Shown: positions 1-8,985 of the stretch, one piece after another | Numbering within the stretch: position 1 is the first letter of the stretch | Layout: each line of letters begins with the position of its first letter | Source of the DNA: Myxococcus dinghuensis | GTDB taxonomy: Bacteria; Myxococcota; Myxococcia; Myxococcales; Myxococcaceae | Assembly: GCF_024198235.1 (NCBI RefSeq) | Contig: NZ_JAKCFB010000042.1 | Span: 1-64,000 of the forward strand | DNA length: 64,000 nt | Direction of reading: 5' to 3' | Position numbers and translations under genes: made by a program | The notes under the pieces: generated by a model | Told to the model about the DNA's origin: nothing | What the model saw: the letters and a program-made list of their open reading frames with translations, nothing else | Databases searched by the model: none

Positions 1-95
1 TTTGGTTTTCAAAGACCGAGTCGCTTGTTTCAACCGCGACCTTCTGCTACTCTCGCTCCGCTTTCAACTTCCTTCTCGCCGTCAGCGGGGCGCCT

Positions 96-125
96 CTTCT
101 ATTTCATCTTCGCGTCCGCTGTCAA
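96..125 (-). promoter_or_regulatory. Leader promoter nearest the rRNA gene
   Basis: Minus strand: perfect -35 TTGACA (120-125), 18-base spacer, TAGAAG (96-101), then a GC-rich AGGCGCC discriminator. The same -10 and discriminator type as the two promoters upstream supports one promoter family. Confidence 0.55.
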
Positions 126-212
126 CCCCTCAGCTTCAGCTTTTTTCTTTTCAACTTCCCGCCAACTCCAGCGCCGCCCAGTGGCTTCCGCTTTCGTTTT
201 CGGGAGGCGCGC

Positions 213-240
213 CTTCTATCACCGCCGCGCTCCAGATCAA
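213..240 (-). promoter_or_regulatory. Leader promoter, duplicate of the one at 322-349
   Basis: Minus strand: -35 TTGATC (235-240), 16-base spacer, TAGAAG (213-218) with upstream TGA and downstream GCGCGCC. It shares most bases with the copy 109 bp upstream, so the pair looks like a tandem promoter duplication. Confidence 0.6.
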
Positions 241-321
241 CCTATTTGGTTGAGCCCTTCTTTTTCTTCCGTCCGCCATCCGCGTGCTGCCTGGATCAGC
301 GGGCCGGTCGAGGGGGCGCGG

Positions 322-349
322 CTTCTATCACCACCGCATCCCAGGTCAA
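322..349 (-). promoter_or_regulatory. Leader promoter with extended -10 (TGATAGAAG)
   Basis: Minus strand: -35 TTGACC (344-349), 16-base spacer, TAGAAG (322-327) preceded by TGA as an extended -10. A very GC-rich discriminator follows (CGCGCC), the kind associated with stringent, growth-rate-controlled rRNA promoters. It is clearly homologous to the promoter at 213-240. Confidence 0.6.
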
Positions 350-428
350 CAACCTTCGTCGACCTCCTACTTCCCCCGTCCTGCTGACTCCGGATGCCGG
401 GGCACCGAGGCGTCGAGCAGGGGTCCAT

Positions 429-457
429 TTAGTACCCTGCCGCGTTGCGTCCGTCAA
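429..457 (-). promoter_or_regulatory. Sigma-70-like promoter, most upstream of the leader set
   Basis: On the minus strand a -35 box TTGACG (452-457) is separated by 17 bases from TACTAA (429-434). Spacing is ideal and the -35 matches consensus at five of six positions. It drives transcription leftward into the presumed rRNA leader. Confidence 0.6.
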
Positions 458-596
458 ATACCCAATAACGGGTTCGTGACGGATGGGGGTCCCCCTTGTG
501 GGGTCGCCCTGAAAATGGAACGCGGGCCCCCTCCCCGGGACTTCCCCCCATTTTCCGGCCGCCCCACCGCCCGCCCCTCCTTCACCGGGCCGAGCC

Positions 597-1322
597 TCAC
601 GCCCCCTCCCCGCGCTCCATTGGAGCGGGCCGCGGCTTCGCGTCCACCGGGAGCTCGGGGCGATGGAGGGTCCCGAAGAGCCAGTCCCCCAGGGGAACGG
701 TGATGTTGAAGTGGTAGCGCTGCATCAAGGAGGGGTCGTGGTGCGCCTGGTGGTGGCGACGCAGGCGGGCCATCCCGGGGAGCCGGGCCACGGGGTTCGT
801 GGGCGGCAGGTGGTGGCAGAAGTGCAGCCACTCATAGGAGAGGTAGTAGCCCACGGCCGACGCGGCGAAGAGCCACCCGACCTCCGGCGAGACCCACCAG
901 TAGGCCAGGGCTCCCAGCGGGGTGGCGATGGCTCCCAGGAAGAAGAGGAGGAGCACCGGGGGGAAGAGCACCATCTTCACGTCCCGGTGGGACTCGTAGG
1001 CCAGGGCCTCGTGGGTGAAGAAGCGGTGGTGCTGCTCCGTGTGCCGCTGGAAGAGCAGCCCCAGTCCAAGCTTCCGGTGGTGCATGGGCCCCCGGTGCCC
1101 CAGGAATTCCACGAGGTTGCCCAACAGGAAGACGGCGGGGACCGTCAACCACTCCAGCGGGCGCACCGCCTCCAGCCGCCCGAGGGCGAAGGCGATGGCG
1201 CTCAGGGAGACCCCACTCGTGAAGGCGAAGTGCGCCACCCCCGAGTAGCGCGGCCCGACGTGGCGCCGCCGGTACTCCTCCCGGAACCTCGCCACCCCCT
1301 GCGGAACCGCGCGCTCGTTCAT
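597..1322 (-). CDS. Fatty acid hydroxylase / sterol desaturase family membrane enzyme
   Basis: A 241-residue integral membrane protein with the histidine clusters of the di-iron fatty acid hydroxylase superfamily: HRGPMHH near residue 76, HTEQHHRFF near 94, HFCHH near 168 and HHQAHH near 190. Hydrophobic segments lie between the clusters, as in family members that hydroxylate or desaturate lipids at the membrane face. The exact substrate (fatty acid, sterol or carotenoid) cannot be read from sequence. The ATG start at 1322 gives a normal length for the family. It runs the same way as the peptide deformylase gene just upstream, with about 20 bases between them, so co-transcription is possible though functionally unobvious. 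The 478-596 stretch beyond it is C-rich and holds only weak hairpins. Confidence 0.88.
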   Translation of the reverse strand: MNERAVPQGVARFREEYRRRHVGPRYSGVAHFAFTSGVSLSAIAFALGRLEAVRPLEWLTVPAVFLLGNLVEFLGHRGPMHHRKLGLGLLFQRHTEQHHRFFTHEALAYESHRDVKMVLFPPVLLLFFLGAIATPLGALAYWWVSPEVGWLFAASAVGYYLSYEWLHFCHHLPPTNPVARLPGMARLRRHHQAHHDPSLMQRYHFNITVPLGDWLFGTLHRPELPVDAKPRPAPMERGEGA

Positions 1323-1343
1323 GGCTTCCCCCCGGGCGGGCGC

Positions 1344-1859
1344 TCAGCCCTCCCGCTTCTCGTGTCGCACCTTCGCCTTCTGGTACTTCTTCATCCGGTC
1401 GAGGATGAGCGTGCGCTTCAGGCTGGAGAGGTGCTCCACGAAGACGTGCCCGTCCAGGTGGTCGATCTCATGCTGGAGGATGTGGGCGAGGCGGCCCTCC
1501 GCCTCCAGTTCGTGCCACTCGCCCGCGCGGTCCTGGAAGCGCACCTTCACCTTGTGGAAGCGCGGGCACTTCTCCCACTCGCGCGGCACGGAGAGGCAAC
1601 CCTCCTCCAGGGAGACGGGCTCCTTCTTCTCGAGCAACCGCGGGTTGACGATTTCGAAGGACGTCCCGTCCTCCCGGGAGACGAGCGCCACGCGGAGGGA
1701 CTCGCCCACCTGGTTGGCGGCGATGCCGATGCCCTCGGCTTCCTTCATGGACTCGGCCATCTCCTCCAGGAGCTTCTGGAGCGAGGGGCCGAAGTCCGTC
1801 ACGGGCTTCGTGGGAGAGTTCAGGACCTTGTGGGGCCAGATGACGATGTCGCGAGCCAT
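1344..1859 (-). CDS. def: Peptide deformylase
   Basis: Removes the N-formyl group from nascent proteins; a cytosolic metalloenzyme. All three diagnostic motifs are present: GIGIAANQVG (motif 1), EGCLSVP with the metal-binding Cys (motif 2) and HEIDHLDG with the two metal-binding His and catalytic Glu (motif 3). I chose the ATG at 1859 because the product begins MARDIVIWPHKVL, the usual deformylase N-terminus, giving 171 residues. The reading frame stays open further upstream, but that part is unlike the family. The C-terminal tail is Lys/Arg-rich. Genomes often carry more than one deformylase; whether this is the housekeeping copy is unknown, and it is not next to fmt here. Confidence 0.93.
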   Translation of the reverse strand: MARDIVIWPHKVLNSPTKPVTDFGPSLQKLLEEMAESMKEAEGIGIAANQVGESLRVALVSREDGTSFEIVNPRLLEKKEPVSLEEGCLSVPREWEKCPRFHKVKVRFQDRAGEWHELEAEGRLAHILQHEIDHLDGHVFVEHLSSLKRTLILDRMKKYQKAKVRHEKREG

Positions 1860-1974
1860 ATTGGCCCCAATCTGCCACGCGCCCCCGGGCCCTGCCCCCC
1901 GATTCCGCATTTCCACGGTTCGGCGGCACACACCCCATGTCCTGGCGCGGCCCCAGGTCTGGTAGACCTTGGAC

Positions 1975-2457
1975 ATGCACCCGCACGCCCAGCTCATCCA
2001 CGACTTCTACACGGCGTTCCAACGGCGCGACGCCCAGGCCATGGCCGCCTGCTACCACCCGGACCTCGAGTTCTCCGACGCCGTCTTCGTCGGCCTCCGC
2101 TACGCGCGCGCCTGCGCCATGTGGACGATGCTCGTCGAGCGGGGCACCGACCTGCAGCTCACCTTCCGCGACGTCCAGGCCGACGACCGCACCGGCCGCG
2201 CCCACTGGGACGCGCACTACACCTTCTCCACCACCGGTCGGAAGGTCATCAACCGCATCGACGCCGAGTTCGAGTTCCGCGACGGGAAGATCGTCCGTCA
2301 CCAGGACCGCTTCGACTTCTGGACGTGGTCGCGCCAGGCGCTCGGGCCCGCCGGACTGGTGCTGGGGTGGACGCCCTTCCTCCAGAACAAGGTCCGCACC
2401 CAGGCGCAGCGCTCCCTGGACAAGTTCATGCAGGAGCGGGGACTCACCGGCCCGTGA
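1975..2457 (+). CDS. SnoaL-like / NTF2-fold protein
   Basis: A 160-residue protein of the NTF2-like superfamily. It shows the typical opening helix (HDFYTAFQRRDAQAMAACYHPD), a central region with several aromatic and His residues, and the terminal beta strands (EFEFRDGKIVRHQDRFDFW). Members are small enzymes such as isomerases and cyclases, or ligand-binding proteins, so the specific role is unknown. ATG at 1975 is preferred over an in-frame TTG two codons upstream. It is divergent from peptide deformylase, sharing a 115-bp promoter region, and converges on the gene ending at 2486. Confidence 0.8.
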   Translation: MHPHAQLIHDFYTAFQRRDAQAMAACYHPDLEFSDAVFVGLRYARACAMWTMLVERGTDLQLTFRDVQADDRTGRAHWDAHYTFSTTGRKVINRIDAEFEFRDGKIVRHQDRFDFWTWSRQALGPAGLVLGWTPFLQNKVRTQAQRSLDKFMQERGLTGP

Positions 2458-2485
2458 GCCCCCGTGCCCGAGTGGGCGCGCCGCA

Positions 2486-2905
2486 TCAGGGCAACGGGGC
2501 CACGTCCGGCGCCACCCACCCGGTCCGTGCCTGGGGGGAGTCCAGCGTCTCCTTCCGGTAGTACCGCGCCAGGAGCCTCCCCTCCAGGAGCTCCGGGCTG
2601 CGCCCCAGGAAGTCCGCGAAGGTCTCACCCGTGGGAGCGGCGGCCACCGCGGCCCCCACCAGCAGGACCCACGCCCGGGTCTGCGTCTCGTGGTACTTGC
2701 CGGTCGCCCCCAGCGCGGCGGCGTACCGCTGGATGAGGTCCCGCACCTTCGCGTGCCCCGCCTCCACGCCGTGCGCCCGGATGCACAGCCAGGCCAGCCG
2801 GACATGCTCCCGGTGCCGGAAGCGCTCCCCCGGTAACGTGGCCCTGTCCACCGCCGCGAGGAAGGCCGCGTCGTCCAACGTCTCCGCCGTCGTGTCACCG
2901 CTCAT
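2486..2905 (-). CDS. Conserved hypothetical protein coupled to a MarR regulator
   Basis: A 139-residue soluble protein I cannot assign a function to. It has a His-rich motif FRHREHVRLAWLCIR near residue 30 and a second conserved-looking patch KYHETQTRAWV near residue 75. The spaced histidines could bind metal, but that is inference. The start at 2905 overlaps the stop of the upstream MarR gene (ATGA arrangement), so the two are translationally coupled and this protein may be the regulator's effector or target. The frame is open upstream of 2905, but that portion lies inside the MarR gene and is low-complexity. Confidence 0.7.
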   Translation of the reverse strand: MSGDTTAETLDDAAFLAAVDRATLPGERFRHREHVRLAWLCIRAHGVEAGHAKVRDLIQRYAAALGATGKYHETQTRAWVLLVGAAVAAAPTGETFADFLGRSPELLEGRLLARYYRKETLDSPQARTGWVAPDVAPLP

Positions 2906-3384
2906 GTCCGCCCCTTCTTCCTCGCGCTCGCGCGGGGGGCGTGGGACGCCGGCGGCGCCGGCTCCTCGGGGGTATCCGCCCTCGCGAACGCCTCGAGCAC
3001 CTTGCACAGCCCCTCCACGTCCCGCTCACCCACGTGCTCCTGGACGAGCGCCTCCAGCGCCTCCAGCCGCCGGTGGACCCTCGCGGCCAGCGCGCGCCCC
3101 GAGGGCGTCAGCAGCACCTGGAACGAGCGCCGGTCCTCCTCCCGCGCCACCCGCTTCACCAGCCGCTTCGCCTCCAGCCGGTCCATGTAGCTGGTCAGCG
3201 TCGAGCGCTTGTGCGCGAAGGCCGCGTGCAGCTCCGCCAGCGACGCGTCCCCCGCCTCCACCAGGTAGGCCAGCAGGTGGGCCTCCCCCTGGGACAGGTC
3301 CAACGGCGGTTCCGCCCCCTCCAGGAACAACCCCACCCGATGGGTGGCCCGGTGGAGCTCCAAGATGAATCGAAGCGGCTTCAT
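2902..3384 (-). CDS. MarR-family transcriptional regulator
   Basis: A 160-residue winged-helix regulator. The segment LSQGEAHLLAYLVEAGDASLAELHAAF is the helical entry to the domain. KRSTLTSYMDRLEAKRLVKR is the recognition helix region, and the wing AREEDRRSFQVLLTPSGR carries the characteristic DxRS/F pattern. The C-terminal tail is Pro/Ala/Lys-rich and probably disordered. MarR proteins usually repress their own operon and release DNA on binding a small ligand. Just upstream (3404-3431) lies a nested palindrome that is the likely operator. The gene heads a two-gene operon with the hypothetical protein at 2486-2905. Confidence 0.85.
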   Translation of the reverse strand: MKPLRFILELHRATHRVGLFLEGAEPPLDLSQGEAHLLAYLVEAGDASLAELHAAFAHKRSTLTSYMDRLEAKRLVKRVAREEDRRSFQVLLTPSGRALAARVHRRLEALEALVQEHVGERDVEGLCKVLEAFARADTPEEPAPPASHAPRASARKKGRT

Positions 3385-3403
3385 GCGTGGACATCAACAT
3401 TCA

Positions 3404-3431
3404 TTCCGACTTCGGATATTCCGAATTCGGA
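3404..3431. promoter_or_regulatory. Nested palindromic operator upstream of the MarR gene
   Basis: Overlapping inverted repeats built from TCCGA/TCGGA half-sites: TTCGGATATTCCGAA (3411-3425), TCCGAATTCGGA (3420-3431) and TCCGACTTCGGA (3405-3416, near-perfect). They lie 20-47 bases upstream of the MarR start, where an autorepressor would bind, and are AT-rich relative to their surroundings. Confidence 0.6.
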
Positions 3432-3486
3432 GCGAATCGTCCGATTTCCCACGCTCGGCCGGAGGGGACGCCCGCCGGGACGGGGG

Positions 3487-4113
3487 CTACTTGTCGACCT
3501 TCGCCTCCGTCTTCACCGCCGCCTCGCGCTCCTCGCGGTCCTGCTTGCGCGCCCGGGCGTCCTTCGCCTTGTCGTCCCGGTACGCGTGGAGCGTGTAGAA
3601 GGAGCCCGTCGCGTACCCGGGCAGCTTCGCGGGGTTGAAGATGCTGGTGCTGGAGACCATGCCGCCCTTGAAGCCCTCGGGGAACTCCACCAGCTTCAGC
3701 GCGCACCCGCCGAGCACCAGCCTGGGCTCCGGCACGTCGTTGCTCACCAGCGTGCACGCGCCCGTCGCCGTGAAGGTCCCGTCCGGCAGGTTGAAGCGGA
3801 AGTGCGCCGGGACCTGCTGCCCGGGCGGGAACGTGGGGTCGGTGATGCGAAGGCACGCGGTGGCCGTGCCCGCGCGCCGCTGCCCCTCGTAGACGACCTT
3901 GCCGTCCTGGGGCCGGTGCAGCGGGATGTAGACGCTCGCGCCCAGCTTCACCGTGGCCACGAACGGCGCCGCGTCACACACCGCCGCGTCCGGCGGCTTC
4001 GTCGGGTCCTCCTGCGTGCGGAACTGGTACATCACTTCCTCGGCGCGCGCCTGGGACACCCCCGCCAGCGACAGCAGGACACCCAGCGCCACATCCCCGC
4101 GACTCAGCGACAT
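3487..4113 (-). CDS. Secreted hypothetical protein
   Basis: A 208-residue protein starting MSLSRGDVALGVLLSLAGVSQARAEE, a typical Sec signal peptide with an AxA-type cleavage site before the Glu residues. The ATG at 4113 is favoured because a strong GGGAGGA ribosome site lies six bases upstream. The mature part has about four cysteines (for example AVCDAAPF, ATACLRITD, GACTLVS, GGCALKL) that could form disulfides, and ends in a highly charged Lys/Arg/Glu tail. No known domain is recognised. Probably periplasmic or exported. Confidence 0.65.
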   Translation of the reverse strand: MSLSRGDVALGVLLSLAGVSQARAEEVMYQFRTQEDPTKPPDAAVCDAAPFVATVKLGASVYIPLHRPQDGKVVYEGQRRAGTATACLRITDPTFPPGQQVPAHFRFNLPDGTFTATGACTLVSNDVPEPRLVLGGCALKLVEFPEGFKGGMVSSTSIFNPAKLPGYATGSFYTLHAYRDDKAKDARARKQDREEREAAVKTEAKVDK

Positions 4114-4221
4114 GCACCATCCTCCCGGGAAGACCTCGGTCCACAGCCCCACCGCGACGACGTGAAGCCTCTCGCGCCTGTCCGGGCGCCGGGCCCTCCC
4201 TCCCGGCGCGCCGAAGAAGGC

Positions 4222-4842
4222 CTACTGCCAGGACAGCTCGTACTCGGCGTCGAGCGGGCCCGTCTTCTGTCCTTGCACGCGCACGTTCTTGCCGCCCACC
4301 GCCTCGACGACGGCCTGCAGGACGCCCTCGTGGTAGGGCGGCGTCATGAAGTCGCGCTTCATGGTGAACACGCCGCTGGTGTCGCCCGTCCAGCGCACGC
4401 TGCGCTCGCCGTAGCTCACCGCCGCGCGATAGCCGGAGTGCAGGTTGCCCAGCATCCGCTTGGGGTTGTTGGCCGCCAGCAGCAGCAGCGTCTTGCCCGC
4501 CGCCGAGGACAGGAAGTCCGCCGTGGCCTGGACACCCATGCGGCGCACGGCGCCGTCGAAGCCGCCGAGCTGCGGGCCCATCACGTGCGCCGCGGTGAAG
4601 GCCAGCTTCAGGAAGGCGGTGACCGGGTAGTTGAAGAAGTCGACGAACTTCTTCTCACCGGCGGCGACGAGGCAGCGCTGCACCGCGGCGTCGCCACCGA
4701 GCACCCTGACCGCGCCAAGCGCGCCGTTGAAGAAGAGTCCTCGCGCGGTGTCGTCTCGCGTGGCCAGGGCCAGGCGTTCGTCCAAATCCCGTGCGTGTTG
4801 CGGTTCGAGCTCGATGGTGGAGTTGGGGTTCATGTCTCTCAT
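4222..4842 (-). CDS. DUF2378 / TIGR02265 family protein
   Basis: A 206-residue member of the myxobacterial paralogous family TIGR02265 (DUF2378). Recognisable features are the early motif TARGLFFNG near residue 33 and the late motif GDTSGVFTMKRDFMTPPYHEGV near residue 155. The family has a haem-NO-binding-like fold in some predictions, but its role is not established to my knowledge. It lies 39 bases downstream of the KASIII-like gene in the same direction, so the two probably share a transcript. Presence of this family is one of the best taxonomic markers in the window. Confidence 0.8.
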   Translation of the reverse strand: MRDMNPNSTIELEPQHARDLDERLALATRDDTARGLFFNGALGAVRVLGGDAAVQRCLVAAGEKKFVDFFNYPVTAFLKLAFTAAHVMGPQLGGFDGAVRRMGVQATADFLSSAAGKTLLLLAANNPKRMLGNLHSGYRAAVSYGERSVRWTGDTSGVFTMKRDFMTPPYHEGVLQAVVEAVGGKNVRVQGQKTGPLDAEYELSWQ

Positions 4843-4881
4843 GACGGAGTGTCTCCATGGGGGGAGGGAGCCACTCGAATG

Positions 4882-5994
4882 CTACAGGCGGATCAACTGC
4901 GCGCCGTAGTGCACGTTGGCGCCAACGGCCGCCACCAACACCAGGTCGCCACCACCCAACCTCACCCGTCCCGACTCCAGGTCCTCCGCCAGGAGGATGA
5001 GCATCCCCGCGGCGGAGGTGTTCCCGTATCGGTCCACGTTGCAGGCCACCGCGTCCGGAGGCAACCCCGCACGTGAGACGAACGCGTCCATCACGCGTTT
5101 GTTGGGTTGGTGAAAGTAGTAGCGGCGCACGTCGCCGCGCAGCTCCGGCCGGGGGCCCAGCACGGTGTCCAGGCACTTCTGCATGTACTCCGGATAGCTG
5201 CGCGCCACGCGGAACCCATCCACCACGAAGGCCATGTCCGCAGGGCGCATCCGCCCCGGCTGGTAGGGGAGCTTCAACAGACCGCCGCCCTTGCGAATCA
5301 CCAGGTCCGCGTACGCGTTGCCGGAGAACGAGGCGACGATGCCCGACTGCCCCGGCGCGCCCGGCTTCGACTGGAGCACCACCGCGCCCGCGCCGTCCCC
5401 GAAGACGTACATGGACAGATAGCCCTGCAGCGCCTTGGTGCGGCCCGGCGCCGGCGGCAGTTCGTCCATGTAGACCTCCCGGTTCACCAGCGGGGAGGTG
5501 AAGGCGGACGCGACCACCGCCACCGAACGGAAGCGGCCCCCGTCCATCATCTTCTTCACCAGGTCGAGCACGTACGGCGTGCCGCCACAGCCGTCGTCCA
5601 CCACCAGCGCGAAGGCGTCCTCGCGCAGCTCGAGCCGCCGGTGCAGCTCCATGGCGTCGTGGTTGAAGTGCGGCGCGTCCGGCGTGCACGTGACGACGAA
5701 GAGCGCGTCCAGCTCCCTCGGGTCCACGCCGGACTGCGACAGCGCCTTGCGCAGCGCCACCTCGCACATGTCCGTGTTCGTCGCCGGGTAGTAGTGCCCG
5801 TCATCCGTCGGCGGTGGCACCGCGCGGCCCGTCGCCTCGTCGATGTCCCAGAGGAAGCGCCGCTCGCGGATGCCCAGCTTCTCCTCGATGCGCTCCGCCG
5901 GCCACCCGGGGATGGCTCGCGTGATTCGCGCGTTGCTCACCTTGCGAGTGGGGACGAAGGCGCCAGCTCCGACGACACAGACATTGAGTGTCAT
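4882..5994 (-). CDS. 3-oxoacyl-ACP synthase III-like (thiolase fold) enzyme
   Basis: A 370-residue KASIII-type condensing enzyme. The Cys-His-Asn triad is visible: Cys136 in DDGCGGTPYVLD, His295 in YFHQPNKRVMD and Asn325 in DRYGNTSAAG. N-terminal VVGAGAFVPTRKVSN and C-terminal AVGANVHYGAQL match the family ends. It differs enough from housekeeping FabH (DDGCGG rather than AACAG at the nucleophile) that it more likely acts in a specialised pathway, for example loading or condensing an unusual acyl group. It appears to head an operon with the DUF2378 protein. Two near-identical palindromes lie 124-207 bases upstream of its start. Confidence 0.85.
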   Translation of the reverse strand: MTLNVCVVGAGAFVPTRKVSNARITRAIPGWPAERIEEKLGIRERRFLWDIDEATGRAVPPPTDDGHYYPATNTDMCEVALRKALSQSGVDPRELDALFVVTCTPDAPHFNHDAMELHRRLELREDAFALVVDDGCGGTPYVLDLVKKMMDGGRFRSVAVVASAFTSPLVNREVYMDELPPAPGRTKALQGYLSMYVFGDGAGAVVLQSKPGAPGQSGIVASFSGNAYADLVIRKGGGLLKLPYQPGRMRPADMAFVVDGFRVARSYPEYMQKCLDTVLGPRPELRGDVRRYYFHQPNKRVMDAFVSRAGLPPDAVACNVDRYGNTSAAGMLILLAEDLESGRVRLGGGDLVLVAAVGANVHYGAQLIRL

Positions 5995-6117
5995 TTCATG
6001 GCCTCGCTTTTTTCACAGCCACGCCGGAGGGGAGGAATTCCCTGGCCAAGACGTATCGAGCAGGATCCAGGCCAGAGGCGAAACCCTTGAAATGACGGAT
6101 GCGGGCTGGTGAAGAGA

Positions 6118-6203
6118 CTTCAACACTGAAGCCTCCTCCACCTTTCAACCCACTGTATTCATTCGCTTCTATGAGTCTTCTCAGATGCTTCAAAACTGAA
6201 GCA
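6118..6203. promoter_or_regulatory. Two matching 14-bp palindromes upstream of the KASIII-like gene
   Basis: CTTCAACACTGAAG (6118-6131) and CTTCAAAACTGAAG (6188-6201, extendable to TGCTTCA/TGAAGCA) are nearly identical inverted repeats 70 bp apart, about seven helical turns. They sit in an AT-rich pocket (6110-6240) inside the 509-bp gap between the KASIII-like gene and the MASE1 kinase. A partial third half-site (CTTGAAGCAC) follows near 6216. Probable operators for an unidentified regulator of one or both divergent genes. Nothing else is recognised in 5995-6503. Confidence 0.5.
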
Positions 6204-6503
6204 CGAATCAGCACTCTTGAAGCACGCGTATTCCGCGGAGCGATACTTCCCGTGCGACACCGGCTGCACCGCGCGCATTCGAAGCGGCCATCACCCGGGT
6301 CGACGCAGACATTGCGCGCGTGAGACACCGTTCGCCATCCTCCCTTGGAACGATGTGAGCCGTACTGCAAGTGATTGGACCCGGGGGGCATGGAGGCTCG
6401 CTCGGGGGAGTGTTCCGTACTCCAAGTCCTTCCCCGCGCCGGAGGGCCCGTGTCAGGCTGCCGCCCCACCGAAGAAAGGCGCCGGCCACGAAGCGCGCGG
6501 GGC

Positions 6504-8243
<1,740 letters not shown>

Positions 8244-8268
8244 GCCCGCGCGCGCCCCGCGTCCTCCA

Positions 8269-8300
8269 GACGCCCCACCGATTCCCACCGGCGGGGCGTC
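8269..8300. terminator. Hairpin between convergent genes
   Basis: GACGCCCC (8269-8276) pairs perfectly with GGGGCGTC (8293-8300) around a 16-base loop. It lies between the kinase end (8243) and the convergent gene end (8315), so it can serve both directions. There is no T-run, so it may be a weak or protein-assisted terminator. Confidence 0.45.
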
Positions 8301-8314
8301 CACCACACTCCCGC

Positions 8315-8839
8315 TCAGAACGGGATGTTGTCGTCGTCGCCCGGCGGCGGGATGTCGTCGTCCTGGAAGCCGCCGCCGCTCCGGCCACCACCCCCGTAGC
8401 CGCCGCCCCCGTAACCGCCGCCCCCACCGCCCTCGCCGCCACCCTCGCCGCGCTGACGGGCCATCTCCGCCTCGATGGACGCCAGGAGCTGCTTCTCCTT
8501 GTCGTGCCAGCGGGACTTGCTCGGGTCGTTCAGCGAGCGGCGCGCGCCGTTCGCGTAGAACTCGAGGTCCTGCATGCTCGCGCCCGCCACGGGGGCGCCC
8601 TTGCTGCGACCGTAGTTCGGGAAGACCATGCCGTCCCCACCACCACCGCCGCCACCACCGCTCGGGGCCGCGCGACGCGGGGCCGGGGCCGCCGCGTCCG
8701 GCGTGGACCCGATGGACATCTCGCCCAGCTTCAGGCTGAAGCCCTCGGCGTTCTTGAACGCCGTGCCCACTCGCACCTGCTCCACGCGCCCGTCCGGACG
8801 CCGCACCGCCACGGTGACTGGATAGCCTTGCTCACTCAT
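8315..8839 (-). CDS. Protein with ExoX-C-like segment, Gly-rich linker and SSB-like acidic C-terminal tip
   Basis: A 174-residue protein with four visible parts. Residues 1-45 include VGTAFKNAEGFSLKLGEMSIG, reminiscent of small DUF736-type proteins. Residues 71-129 (FPNYGRSKGAP and YANGARRSLNDPSK) resemble the FGKYKG-type segment of ExoX C-terminal and phage proteins. Residues 130-157 form a Gly/Tyr-rich linker. The tail DDDIPPPGDDDNIPF closely copies the DDDIPF tip of single-stranded DNA-binding protein, which recruits repair and replication enzymes. No OB fold is evident, so it is not an ordinary SSB. It may compete with or supplement SSB in partner recruitment; that role is inference. It stands alone, convergent with the kinase. 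Confidence 0.75.
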   Translation of the reverse strand: MSEQGYPVTVAVRRPDGRVEQVRVGTAFKNAEGFSLKLGEMSIGSTPDAAAPAPRRAAPSGGGGGGGGDGMVFPNYGRSKGAPVAGASMQDLEFYANGARRSLNDPSKSRWHDKEKQLLASIEAEMARQRGEGGGEGGGGGGYGGGGYGGGGRSGGGFQDDDIPPPGDDDNIPF

Positions 8840-8985
8840 GCGCGCCCGAATCCCATCCCCGCCCCCATGGTGTCAACGGCCGCGCGGGCCCGCCTGTCGG
8901 CCAGCCACCCGCGCGCCACTCGGGCAAGCACGCCCCCCGTGAGCGACGGCGCCCTGACAAGGGAGCGCCCACATGCAGACTCCGG

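Larger units (their letters stand above)
1..420 (-). other. Probable rRNA operon leader (16S gene lies left of the window)
   Basis: Read on the minus strand this stretch is purine-rich and non-coding. It ends at the window edge in TCTTTGAAAACC, which resembles the boxA-type element just upstream of 16S rRNA in many bacteria. Several sigma-70-like promoters are stacked upstream of it (listed separately). No rRNA sequence itself is visible, so the rRNA assignment is inference from the leader-like ending and the promoter stack. Overlapping short reading frames here have no recognisable protein and unusual composition for this genome. Confidence 0.6.

Noticed and set aside
1-420. Protein-coding genes in the left-end region
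   Set aside because: The frames give Ser/Pro/Arg-rich products, codon use is unlike the rest of the window, and the strand shows promoters and an rRNA-leader ending instead.
6375-6503. Longer N-terminus of the MASE1 kinase
   Set aside because: The added residues are Arg/Pro/Gly-rich without a ribosome site, and MASE1 proteins begin close to the first membrane helix.
8315-8500. Reading the Gly-rich segment as a silk- or PE_PGRS-like domain
   Set aside because: It is only a short linker of about 28 residues between a folded segment and the SSB-like tip; such linkers are normal in SSB proteins.
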